Shown one piece after another: positions 1 through 5,411 of a DNA stretch of 6,650 bases. The stretch's first letter is position 1, and every line of letters starts with the position of its first letter. The position numbers were made by a program, and so were the translations under genes. Under the pieces are notes generated by a model. It saw only the letters and a program-made list of their open reading frames with translations. It ran no database searches and had not been told where the DNA came from. Source of the stretch: Betaproteobacteria bacterium (GTDB lineage Bacteria; Pseudomonadota; Gammaproteobacteria; Burkholderiales; SG8-41); NCBI GenBank assembly GCA_021300125.1, contig JAJTHX010000075.1, positions 1 to 6,650 of the forward strand, written 5' to 3'.

Positions 1-749
1 CTGGGCAGTTTCTTCCAGGTTTCGACGACGATGCGGGTGTTGATCCTGGCATCCCGGCCGGAGAAGGAGAGCCCCTCCTCCATGGAGAGCAGGATTTCGC
101 CGATGCCGAACAGTCCGATCACCGCGATCAGGAAGTCGAAGCCGCGCATCATTTCGTGCCAGCCGAAGGTCAGGCGCAGCTGACCGGTGACCGTATCGAC
201 GCCGACTGCGGCCAGCGCGAAACCGAGCATCATTGCAGCCAGGATCTTGAAGGCGGGCTCCTTGCCCATGCCGATAAAGCTGCAGAAGGTCAGGAAGAAC
301 ACCGAGAAGAACTCGGGCGGGCCGAACTGCAGCGCGAACTTCGCCACCAGCGGCGCGAGGAAGGTGATCATTACCACTGCGAAGAAGGCGCCGATGAAAG
401 ACGACGTGAACGCGGTCGTCAGCGCCTCGCCGGCACGTCCCTGCTGTGCCATCGGGTAACCATCGAAGGTGGTGGCCACCGACCACGGTTCCCCCGGGAT
501 GTTGAACAGGATTGAGGTCATGGCGCCTCCGAACAGCGCCCCCCAGTAGATGCAGGAGAGCATGATCACCGCCGAGGTCGGTGGCATGCTGAAGGTCAAC
601 GGCAGCAGGATCGCGATGCCGTTGGCACCGCCCAGCCCCGGCAATACCCCGATCAGCACGCCCAGCACGATGCCGATCACCATCAGCATCAGGTTGAACG
701 GGGTCAGTGCGATCGAAAACCCGTGGAACAGGGCATTGATTTCATCCAA
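1..749 (-). CDS. tctA: TctA, large membrane subunit of a tripartite tricarboxylate transporter (partial, C-terminus beyond left edge)
   Basis: This is the large permease subunit of a TTT-family secondary transporter, which would carry a carboxylate across the inner membrane using an ion gradient together with TctB and TctC. The reading frame is open from a TTG at 749 to the left edge, giving 249 codons of the roughly 500 usual for the family. Family motifs visible are GVLPGLGG (residues 34-41), NIPGEP (83-88) and DGYPMA (96-101), set among long hydrophobic segments. The TTG start is chosen because the protein then begins LDEINALFHGF, the usual TctA N-terminus. A purine-rich GAGGGAG (758-764) also sits 8 nt upstream, and no in-frame ATG is available nearby. 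The gene lies 51 nt after the tctB stop as the last visible gene of tctCBA. The substrate cannot be read from the sequence. The family call is secure; the exact start is less so. Confidence 0.93.
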   Translation of the reverse strand, partial: MDEINALFHGFSIALTPFNLMLMVIGIVLGVLIGVLPGLGGANGIAILLPLTFSMPPTSAVIMLSCIYWGALFGGAMTSILFNIPGEPWSVATTFDGYPMAQQGRAGEALTTAFTSSFIGAFFAVVMITFLAPLVAKFALQFGPPEFFSVFFLTFCSFIGMGKEPAFKILAAMMLGFALAAVGVDTVTGQLRLTFGWHEMMRGFDFLIAVIGLFGIGEILLSMEEGLSFSGRDARINTRIVVETWKKLP

Positions 750-757
750 GATACTGG

Positions 758-764
758 CTCCCTC
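758..764 (-). promoter_or_regulatory. Ribosome binding site deciding the TTG start of tctA
   Basis: GAGGGAG on the minus strand ends 8 nt before the TTG at 749. There is no in-frame ATG near the conserved N-terminus, so this purine-rich stretch is the main support for the TTG start. Confidence 0.6.
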
Positions 765-800
765 TGGATTTCTAGCGCGTGTTGTCCCGGCACTGCAGCA

Positions 801-1316
801 CTACAGACCGACCAGCGACAACGGATTGAACTCGCCCTTGAACAGCGGCACCTTGAACCAGATTTCAAACATCGTGTAGGTCAATGCACTGACCGCCGTG
901 CCGAGCAGCACACCCTTGATCCAGCTGTATTTGCCCATGTAGACCATGAACAGGGCGATATACGCGGCAGAAGCCACGTAGATGCCGATCAGCTGGATGC
1001 CGAGCACATAGATCGCCACGGGGATCAGCACCTGCATGATCTGGCGCAGGGCTGTCCATTCGACAAACAGCTTGTGATCGGGCTTGTGACGGAGCACGCC
1101 CACGACGGTAACCGCGGCGCCGATGCAGATCAGCAATCCAATGTAGAACGGAAAATAACCGGCCTCGGGGCCGTCCGCCCCCCATTTGGCGCCCAGGCGC
1201 ATGCTGTCATAGATGACCATGCCGCCAATGATGGCCAGGAAGGCGGCAACCACCAGTTCCGCGGTGCGTATCGTGATGCCGCCGCCGGATCCGCCGGAAG
1301 TTTTTTCTTCGCTCAT
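801..1316 (-). CDS. tctB: TctB, small membrane subunit of the tripartite tricarboxylate transporter
   Basis: This is the small, poorly conserved membrane subunit that pairs with TctA in TTT transporters. The 171-residue product has a polar, glycine-rich N-terminus (SGGSGGG near residues 7-13), then hydrophobic stretches at about 18-36, 55-75, 93-127 and 132-155, consistent with four or five membrane helices. GPEAGYFPFYIG (about 49-60) and the ending FKVPLFKGEFNPLSLVGL resemble other TctB proteins, as does the length. The ATG at 1316 is preferred. A GTG two codons upstream (1322) would add only two residues. Neither start has a strong Shine-Dalgarno, so expression may be lower than that of tctC. 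It lies between tctC (81-nt gap with hairpins) and tctA (51-nt gap). Identification rests on topology and position more than on conserved residues, but the context makes it firm. Confidence 0.9.
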   Translation of the reverse strand: MSEEKTSGGSGGGITIRTAELVVAAFLAIIGGMVIYDSMRLGAKWGADGPEAGYFPFYIGLLICIGAAVTVVGVLRHKPDHKLFVEWTALRQIMQVLIPVAIYVLGIQLIGIYVASAAYIALFMVYMGKYSWIKGVLLGTAVSALTYTMFEIWFKVPLFKGEFNPLSLVGL

Positions 1317-1338
1317 GAGCACAGTCTCGGGTTGCGCT

Positions 1339-1355
1339 GACGGCCCGGGGCCGTC
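1339..1355 (-). repeat. Second stem-loop between tctC and tctB
   Basis: GACGGCC (1339-1345) and GGCCGTC (1349-1355) are exact reverse complements with a 3-nt loop, making a short but all-strong 7-bp hairpin. It lies just downstream of the 1361-1385 stem-loop and 22 nt before the tctB ATG, so the two hairpins stand in tandem in the 81-nt gap. Confidence 0.55.
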
Positions 1356-1360
1356 CTGAC

Positions 1361-1385
1361 CGGCATTCCCGGAGGGGGAATGCCG
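1361..1385 (-). repeat. Stem-loop between tctC and tctB (10-bp perfect stem)
   Basis: The plus strand reads CGGCATTCCC, a 5-nt spacer GGAGG, then GGGAATGCCG. The arms are exact reverse complements, so the transcript can form a 10-bp hairpin with a 5-nt loop starting 12 nt after the tctC stop. No run of T follows it in the direction of transcription, so it is not a standard intrinsic terminator. A role in protecting the 3' end of the tctC message, or in partial transcription stop, is inferred. Confidence 0.7.
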
Positions 1386-1397
1386 TCGGGATAACGA

Positions 1398-2402
1398 TCA
1401 GGGCTTGGCGAGGAAGCCCGCTTCCTTCATCAGGTCGCGATGCAGCACTTCCGCCTTGCTGACCCAGTCGGCATAGGCCTTGCCGGTGAGGAAAGTCTGG
1501 TTGAACGCGCCGTCTTCCATGAATTTCTTCCACTCGGGGGTGGCGCGCACCTTGTTGAACAGGTCGACGTAGAAGTTGACGGCCTCGGGCGGTACGCCGG
1601 CGGGCATGAAGATGCCACGCAGCATCACGTATTCGGTGTTGACGCCGGCTTCCCTGCAGGTCGGGACATCGAACCAGGACTGGGTGTCGGTGACCCGGGC
1701 CTTGTAGGGCATGCGCTCGTCATCGAACACACACAGCGCGCGCAACTTGCCCGCGCGCCAGTTGGCCACTGCCTCGATCGGGTTGTTGACGGTCGCATTG
1801 ACATGCTTGCCCACCAACTGGGTGGCCACCGCGCCGCCGCCCTTGAACGGGATGTAGGTGAACTTGACGCCGGCGGCCTTCTCGATCGCCACAGTCAGGA
1901 TCTGGTCTTCCTGCTTGGCGCCGGTGCCGCCCATCTTGAAGGTATTGGGCGGCGCTTTCTTGACGGCGTCGAGGAAGTCCTTCGCCGTCTTGTAGGGATC
2001 CTCGGCGTTGACCCAGAGCACGAAGTTGTCAAGTGCCAGCATTGCCACCGGGGTCAGGTCCTTCCAGTTGAACGGCACGCCCGTGGCCATCGGCGTGGTG
2101 AACAGGTTGGACAGCGTGATGATGATCTTGTGCGGATCCCCCTTGGCGGCCTTGAGCTCGAGGAAGCCCTCCGCACCGGCGCCACCGGACTTGTTCACCG
2201 GGATCAGCGGCTGCTTCATCAGGTTGTGCTTGGCGACGATGCCCTGGATCAGGCGCGCCATCTGGTCGGCGCCGCCGCCGGTGCCGGCGGGTATGATGAA
2301 CTCGACCGGCTTGGTCGGCTCCCAGGCAGCGGCGGGTGCTGCCGCCATTGCGGACGCGCACAGGACAAGCAGGGCGCGCGTGAACAGTCGCTGGATTTTC
2401 AT
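1398..2402 (-). CDS. tctC: TctC/Bug-family periplasmic solute-binding protein
   Basis: This is the periplasmic receptor of the tripartite tricarboxylate transporter (Bug family), which captures a small carboxylate and delivers it to TctA/TctB. The product is 334 residues, normal for the family. The N-terminus is a Sec signal peptide: positive MKIQRLFTR, a hydrophobic core and a likely cut after APAAA (residue 26, before WEPTKP). The mature protein begins with the family's phosphate-loop-like segment, here FIIPAGTGGGADQMAR (35-50). Further on are FKGGGAVATQLVGKHV (186-201), matching the usual glycine-rich Bug motif, and a typical C-terminal helix region. PAGTGGGADQ differs from the more common PFAPGGGTD form, so it may belong to a side branch with a different ligand. 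The ATG at 2402 is chosen over an in-frame start at 2534 because it gives a clean signal peptide and follows an ideal AGGAGG (2409-2414) at 6 nt. It is the first gene of tctCBA. Ligand unknown. Confidence 0.95.
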   Translation of the reverse strand: MKIQRLFTRALLVLCASAMAAAPAAAWEPTKPVEFIIPAGTGGGADQMARLIQGIVAKHNLMKQPLIPVNKSGGAGAEGFLELKAAKGDPHKIIITLSNLFTTPMATGVPFNWKDLTPVAMLALDNFVLWVNAEDPYKTAKDFLDAVKKAPPNTFKMGGTGAKQEDQILTVAIEKAAGVKFTYIPFKGGGAVATQLVGKHVNATVNNPIEAVANWRAGKLRALCVFDDERMPYKARVTDTQSWFDVPTCREAGVNTEYVMLRGIFMPAGVPPEAVNFYVDLFNKVRATPEWKKFMEDGAFNQTFLTGKAYADWVSKAEVLHRDLMKEAGFLAKP

Positions 2403-2408
2403 GGCTCT

Positions 2409-2414
2409 CCTCCT
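2409..2414 (-). promoter_or_regulatory. Strong Shine-Dalgarno of tctC
   Basis: AGGAGG lies 6 nt before the ATG at 2402. It is the strongest ribosome site in the window and fixes the tctC start. Its strength fits the need for excess binding protein over the membrane subunits. Confidence 0.85.
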
Positions 2415-2600
2415 AGTGGAAACAGGTGACGACGGTGCCTGGAAGATTCTCCGGCGGATTGCCGGGCCTGGCTGTTTTAGGGCGTCGTTGCCGTCATTCT
2501 TTCGCATATGGGAAGGCGAAACAATTGACCGCAATCAAGAATCGACCATATCGCCCCCCAACCGGACAAACGCTGCGGGGGGGGCGGCATTCGAGCCCAG

Positions 2601-2626
2601 CCCCGGCCCATCATGCCGAGCCGGGG
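2601..2626 (-). repeat. GC-rich stem-loop in the tctC leader
   Basis: On the minus strand CCCCGGCTC (2626-2618) pairs with GGGCCGGGG (2609-2601), a 9-bp stem with one G-T pair and an 8-nt loop. It comes directly after the AT-rich patch in the direction of transcription. It is not followed by T residues, so I do not call it a terminator. It could be a 5' leader hairpin of tctC or a boundary structure after usp. Confidence 0.5.
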
Positions 2627-2634
2627 TAAAATAA

Positions 2635-2649
2635 ATTTACTAATTAAAT
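2635..2649. promoter_or_regulatory. AT-rich dyad, possible operator of tctCBA
   Basis: The plus strand reads ATTTA-CTAAT-TAAAT: two 5-nt arms that are exact reverse complements around a 5-nt centre. It is inside the only AT-rich patch ahead of tctC. This size and symmetry suit a dimeric regulator or a promoter element, but AT-rich DNA forms such dyads easily and no regulator is nearby. Confidence 0.3.
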
Positions 2650-2687
2650 CAATGGGTTATCTGCGATAGTCGGGCGCTGCAGCAAAC

Positions 2688-3116
2688 TCAGCGGATCAAA
2701 GTGATCGGCACCTGGGTCAGGTGCAGCACCTTGGTGGCGACCGAACCCAGCACCAGCCCGCTCACGGCACCCAGACCGCGGCTGCCCATCACAATGCGGT
2801 CGCAGCCCTCCGCCTTGAGATAGGCCGCGATCACCTCGGCGGGATCGCCGACGCTGATATGCGGGGTATAGGGGATTTTCGCAGCGTCGAGGCGCTTGCG
2901 CGCGGCGTCGAGCGCCTTTTCGCCCTCTTCCTTGTAGTACTGGTTGAGCGAATCGCTGCTGATGAACATCTTCACGTTGACGCCGCCCAGCGGCATCTGC
3001 ACGTTGATCAGGTGCAGTTGCAGCGGCAACTTCAGCAGCGCGTTCTCGGCGATCAGGAAGTCGATCACGCGGGCGGAGTTTTCGGATCCATCTACGGCAA
3101 CGAGAATTTTCGGCAT
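2688..3116 (-). CDS. Universal stress protein (UspA family, ATP-binding type)
   Basis: This is a small cytoplasmic universal stress protein, 142 residues, with the single-domain length of the family. It opens with MPKILVAVDGSENS, containing the conserved aspartate (D9) after the first strand. It ends with the nucleotide-binding signature G-2x-G-9x-G-S: G111, G114 and G124-S125 within GSRGLGAVSGLVLGSVATKV. That motif marks the ATP-binding subgroup, as opposed to the UspA subgroup that lacks it. The ATG at 3116 is chosen because the family consensus begins there and a GAGGGG Shine-Dalgarno (3123-3128) lies 6 nt upstream. An in-frame start at 3164 would only add a non-conserved tail inside terC. 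It follows terC by 10 nt and its ribosome site overlaps the terC stop, so the two are very likely co-transcribed and coupled. Its partner and trigger cannot be inferred. Confidence 0.93.
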   Translation of the reverse strand: MPKILVAVDGSENSARVIDFLIAENALLKLPLQLHLINVQMPLGGVNVKMFISSDSLNQYYKEEGEKALDAARKRLDAAKIPYTPHISVGDPAEVIAAYLKAEGCDRIVMGSRGLGAVSGLVLGSVATKVLHLTQVPITLIR

Positions 3117-3122
3117 GTTGTT

Positions 3123-3128
3123 CCCCTC
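3123..3128 (-). promoter_or_regulatory. Shine-Dalgarno of usp overlapping the terC stop
   Basis: GAGGGG begins within the TGA of terC (3127-3129) and ends 6 nt before the usp ATG at 3116. Ribosomes ending terC would be placed to start usp, which points to translational coupling. Confidence 0.75.
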
Positions 3129-3864
3129 AGTCTTTCTTGGTTTCCGGGCCGTCGGCAAGATCAACGGGCGCGGGCGTTTGCTTGGCTTCGGCCGGCGTCT
3201 TGCCCTTGGCCATCAGCTTGCCGACGATCACCACCAGTGCCGCCCCGGCCACCGGCGCGGCATAGTTGAGCCATTTGGCGTTGGCGGCCACCCAGTCCTT
3301 GGCCACGATGTCGTGCACGAACATGTCGCCGGCGATCCAGCCTAGCAGCGCGGCACCGCCGACGACGACCACCGGAAAGCGGTCCATCAGCATCAGCACC
3401 AGCTTGCTGCCCCAGACGATGATCGGCACGCTGACCACCAGTCCGAACACCACCAGCCCGATGCTGTCCTTGGCCGCACCCGCGATCGCGATCACGTTGT
3501 CGAGGCTCATCACCGCATCGGCGACGATGATCGTCTTCACGGCGCCGAACAGGTTGGTGCTGGCGTCAATTTCATGATCACCCTCGTCCTGCGGCGCCAT
3601 CAGCTTGAGGCCGATCCAGAACAGCAGGATCGCGCCGACGATCTTCAGGTAGGGAATCTGCAGCAGCTTCAGCGCGAAGAAAATCAGCACGACGCGCAGC
3701 GCGATGGCGCCGAACACGCCCCAGAAAATGGCCAGTTTTCGCTGCGCCTCGGGCAGACGCCGCGATGCGAGAGCGATGACGACCGCGTTGTCGCCACCGA
3801 GCACGATATCGATGGCGATGATCTGCATGACGGCAATCCAGAATGCCGGTGATGAAATATCCAT
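3127..3864 (-). CDS. TerC/YjbE-family integral membrane protein (putative metal ion exporter)
   Basis: This is a TerC-superfamily inner-membrane protein of 245 residues with about seven hydrophobic segments. It carries the two inverted family motifs with acidic and asparagine residues inside the membrane: IDIVLGGDNAVVIALA (18-33, with D19, D25 and N26) and ADAVMSLDNVIAIAGA (115-130, with D116, D122 and N123). A short acidic loop (PQDEGDHEID, 91-100) separates the halves. The C-terminal tail is lysine- and proline-rich and cytosolic-looking (about 218-245), longer than in compact YjbE proteins. Members have been linked to tellurium resistance and, more recently, to manganese export or metal loading of secreted proteins. 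The metal here is inferred, not seen. The start at 3864 has AGGGAAG (3871-3877) 6 nt upstream. It heads a probable two-gene operon with the downstream usp. Regulation may act through the hairpin-bearing leader described separately. Confidence 0.93.
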   Translation of the reverse strand: MDISSPAFWIAVMQIIAIDIVLGGDNAVVIALASRRLPEAQRKLAIFWGVFGAIALRVVLIFFALKLLQIPYLKIVGAILLFWIGLKLMAPQDEGDHEIDASTNLFGAVKTIIVADAVMSLDNVIAIAGAAKDSIGLVVFGLVVSVPIIVWGSKLVLMLMDRFPVVVVGGAALLGWIAGDMFVHDIVAKDWVAANAKWLNYAAPVAGAALVVIVGKLMAKGKTPAEAKQTPAPVDLADGPETKKD

Positions 3865-3897
3865 GGTTAGCTTCCCTGCTAGTGGGCCATTATTGTT

Positions 3898-3937
3898 GAA
3901 AGAATGCGCAGGCGCGCAGCCGGGCTTCGAGGCCCGG
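3898..3937 (-). promoter_or_regulatory. Two adjacent hairpins and a pyrimidine run in the terC leader
   Basis: In transcription order, CCGGGC (3937-3932) pairs with GCCCGG (3925-3920) across 6 nt. Next, TGCGC (3918-3914) pairs with GCGCA (3909-3905) across 4 nt, followed at once by TTCTTTC (3904-3898). This could be a weak intrinsic terminator for the antiporter message or an attenuator-like leader for terC. The stems are short and the T run is broken, so neither is firm. Confidence 0.4.
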
Positions 3938-3947
3938 ATCGTTCCAG

Positions 3948-3975
3948 TTTATACGAGCAGCGGCCAAAAGGCCAA
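3948..3975 (-). promoter_or_regulatory. Candidate sigma-70-type promoter of terC-usp
   Basis: On the minus strand TTGGCC (3975-3970) is followed after 16 nt by TATAAA (3953-3948). These match 4 of 6 and 5 of 6 bases of the -35 and -10 consensus. The site falls in the 135-nt gap between the antiporter gene and terC, about 85 nt before the terC start. The -35 overlaps a GGCC-TTTT-GGCC palindrome (3962-3973). Transcription from here is inferred. Confidence 0.4.
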
Positions 3976-3999
3976 ACCCTACTGCCTGTAACGCGCACC

Positions 4000-5352
4000 T
4001 CAGCGCGTCGCCGCGGGCTTGCTGACCGCCGCGGGTGTTGCAGCCTTGTGGGTATCGTGGGGCTCCCAGCCCAGTGTCAGCATCAAGGCCGCGAAGCCGC
4101 AGACATAGGCCACCGGCACGTGCCAGCCGTGGCGCAACCACAGGCCGACCGAACGCGCCTGCGGATACATGTTCGACAGCGCGACACCCGCACTGGAACC
4201 GAACCAGATCATCGAACCGCCGAAACCGACGGCGAACGCGAGTACGCCCCAGTCGTAGCCGCCCTGCTTCAGCGCCAGCGCGGTGAGCGGGATGTTGTCG
4301 AACACCGAGGACACGAAGCCGAGCGCGAACGCAGACTGCCACGAAGCGGGCGGCAGTTTGTCCACCGGCATCATTGAGGCGCACAGCACCAGCGAAAGCA
4401 GGAACACGCTGCCCTTGGCCGCCTCGGGCACCAGATTCCACTGCGGGCTGCGCCAGGGCGCGCAGGCGAAGATCACTACCCACACCGCGACGCCGATGAA
4501 GGGAAAGGCGCTGGACAGGTGGTTGAAGCGGAGATTGACCGTGACGTTGGTCAAGATCGCCGCCACCAGGATCAGCAGCACGATGGCAAACCGCGCCCAG
4601 TCCACCGGATGCTTCGCGCCGATATCCCGCACGATCGGCGAGTAGCGGTGCTGCTGCAGCGCCGCCGGAATCCCGCACACCACCAGCGCCACCGCGGCGG
4701 CAATATAGGCGTGGAACACATCGAGCGGGCTGACCCCGTCGAGCCACATCATGGTGGTGGTGGTGTCGCCGACCACGCTGCCGGCGCCGCCGGCATTCGA
4801 TGCGGCGACGATCGCGGCAAGGTAGCCGATGTGCAGCTTGCGCCGGAACAGGGTTGCTGCGAGCGTGCCGCCGATCAGTGCCGCGGCGATATTGTCGAGA
4901 AAGCCCGACATCACCCAGATCATGACCAGCAGGGCAAAGGCACCTTTCCAGCCGTCCGGCAGGAAACGCGGCAGCAGCTGCGGCAGGTGGCTGCGCTCGA
5001 AATGGTTCGACAGCAGCGCAAACCCGACCAGCAGTCCGAACAGGTTGGTGATGATCACCCACTCATGGGCGATATGGCCGAACAGGCCGGGCAGGCCGTC
5101 GCCGCTCTTGAAGCCGGTGAACCCCAGCTTGTACAGGGTGACCACCGCCAGGCCGGTCAGCGCCACCCGCAGCGTGTGCTTGTGGAACAGCGCGACGCCG
5201 ATCAGGGTCGCCGCAAACAGGAAAAAATCGAAGGGAATGCCGAACAGCTCAGGTCCGCTGCCCAGTTCCGCGCGGGCGGGCATGGGCAGACAGAGCAGTG
5301 CCGCAAAAGGCGATGCGCCGCGCAGTGCGCGGCGTGTCGGAAAACCGGACAT
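4000..5352 (-). CDS. NhaD-like Na+/H+ antiporter, ion transporter (IT) superfamily
   Basis: This is a 450-residue polytopic membrane protein with about a dozen hydrophobic segments. The diagnostic parts form a two-fold repeat. The first half has SGFLDNIAAAL (149-159) followed by SNAGGAGSVVGDTTTTMMW (185-203), close to the ANAGG...GD.TTTM region of NhaD antiporters. The second half has SSVFDNIPL (348-356) followed by FGGSMIWFGSSAGVALSN (377-394). The paired DNI motifs are expected at the ion site. Related families include ArsB and citrate/dicarboxylate carriers, and databases may label it a citrate transporter. The GD-TTTT motif is why I favour NhaD. The ATG at 5352 is chosen because it gives a signal-like N-terminus with a possible cut after PARA (residue 28). 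No good Shine-Dalgarno is visible. A GTG at 5394 would add 14 residues but lies inside a stem-loop. It follows fhs by 59 nt. Confidence 0.85.
   Translation of the reverse strand: MSGFPTRRALRGASPFAALLCLPMPARAELGSGPELFGIPFDFFLFAATLIGVALFHKHTLRVALTGLAVVTLYKLGFTGFKSGDGLPGLFGHIAHEWVIITNLFGLLVGFALLSNHFERSHLPQLLPRFLPDGWKGAFALLVMIWVMSGFLDNIAAALIGGTLAATLFRRKLHIGYLAAIVAASNAGGAGSVVGDTTTTMMWLDGVSPLDVFHAYIAAAVALVVCGIPAALQQHRYSPIVRDIGAKHPVDWARFAIVLLILVAAILTNVTVNLRFNHLSSAFPFIGVAVWVVIFACAPWRSPQWNLVPEAAKGSVFLLSLVLCASMMPVDKLPPASWQSAFALGFVSSVFDNIPLTALALKQGGYDWGVLAFAVGFGGSMIWFGSSAGVALSNMYPQARSVGLWLRHGWHVPVAYVCGFAALMLTLGWEPHDTHKAATPAAVSKPAATR
5316..5334. repeat. 19-nt palindrome inside the 5' coding region of the NhaD-like gene
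   Basis: CGCCGCGCA and TGCGCGGCG are exact reverse complements around one base. They cover roughly codons 7 to 13 of the antiporter gene, where the signal-like segment begins. In RNA it could form an 8-bp hairpin with a 3-nt loop near the start. It may be chance in GC-rich coding DNA. Confidence 0.45.
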
Positions 5353-5368
5353 GGCGATTGCGTCGCAG

Positions 5369-5403
5369 GCCCGTTCCGCAGCGCACGGCGCCACGGAACG
5401 GGC
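5369..5403 (-). repeat. Compound stem-loop between fhs and the NhaD-like gene
   Basis: The plus strand has GCCCGTTCCG (5369-5378) and its exact reverse complement CGGAACGGGC (5394-5403). Inside, GCGC (5381-5384) pairs with GCGC (5388-5391) around a 3-nt loop, giving a 10-bp stem, a 2x2 internal loop and a 4-bp cap. It starts 8 nt after the fhs stop. No T run follows, so it is not a classic terminator. It could guard the 3' end of fhs mRNA or limit read-through into the antiporter gene. Confidence 0.7.
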
Positions 5404-5411
5404 AGCCGGAC

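Larger units (their letters stand above)
2403..2687 (-). promoter_or_regulatory. Non-coding leader and probable promoter region of tctCBA
   Basis: This 285-nt gap between the usp stop and the tctC start holds no convincing gene. Its usp-proximal part (about 2627-2652) is strikingly AT-rich against the GC-rich surroundings and is the likeliest promoter site. I could not find a clean pair of -35 and -10 boxes there; TTGATT at 2647-2652 is the best -35-like element. A GC-rich stem-loop follows at 2601-2626, then about 190 nt without clear structure up to the Shine-Dalgarno. The gap argues that tctCBA is transcribed separately from terC-usp. No regulator gene of the TctDE type is present in the window. 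Confidence 0.5.

Noticed and set aside
1440..2429. 329-codon open frame on the plus strand opposite tctC
   Set aside because: It is an antisense shadow of a well-supported tctC. Its product is rich in H, R, G and D without family motifs, as expected from GC-rich antisense frames.
2403..2600. Small gene in the tctC leader, including the in-frame extension of tctC to 2534
   Set aside because: The extension would bury the signal peptide and ignore the ideal Shine-Dalgarno. Other frames there are short and have no supporting ribosome site.
2601..2626. Intrinsic terminator for usp at the GC-rich stem-loop
   Set aside because: The stem is good but the T-rich stretch lies before it in the direction of transcription, and CTGGGC follows it, so it lacks the U tract of an intrinsic terminator in either direction.
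3865..3999. yybP-ykoY manganese riboswitch upstream of the TerC-family gene
   Set aside because: The position fits and GGCAGTAGGG looks faintly similar, but the conserved GGGGAGUAG core and its paired helices are not visible.
4741..4762. Short GGT-rich run that reads as a histidine stretch in one frame
   Set aside because: It is simply the coding of the conserved TTTTMM segment of the antiporter on the minus strand (ACC and ATG codons), not an independent repeat.
3890..5062. 390-codon minus-strand frame overlapping the NhaD-like gene
   Set aside because: It is an out-of-frame reading of the antiporter gene, with an arginine- and alanine-rich low-complexity product. The frame at 4000-5352 carries all the family motifs.
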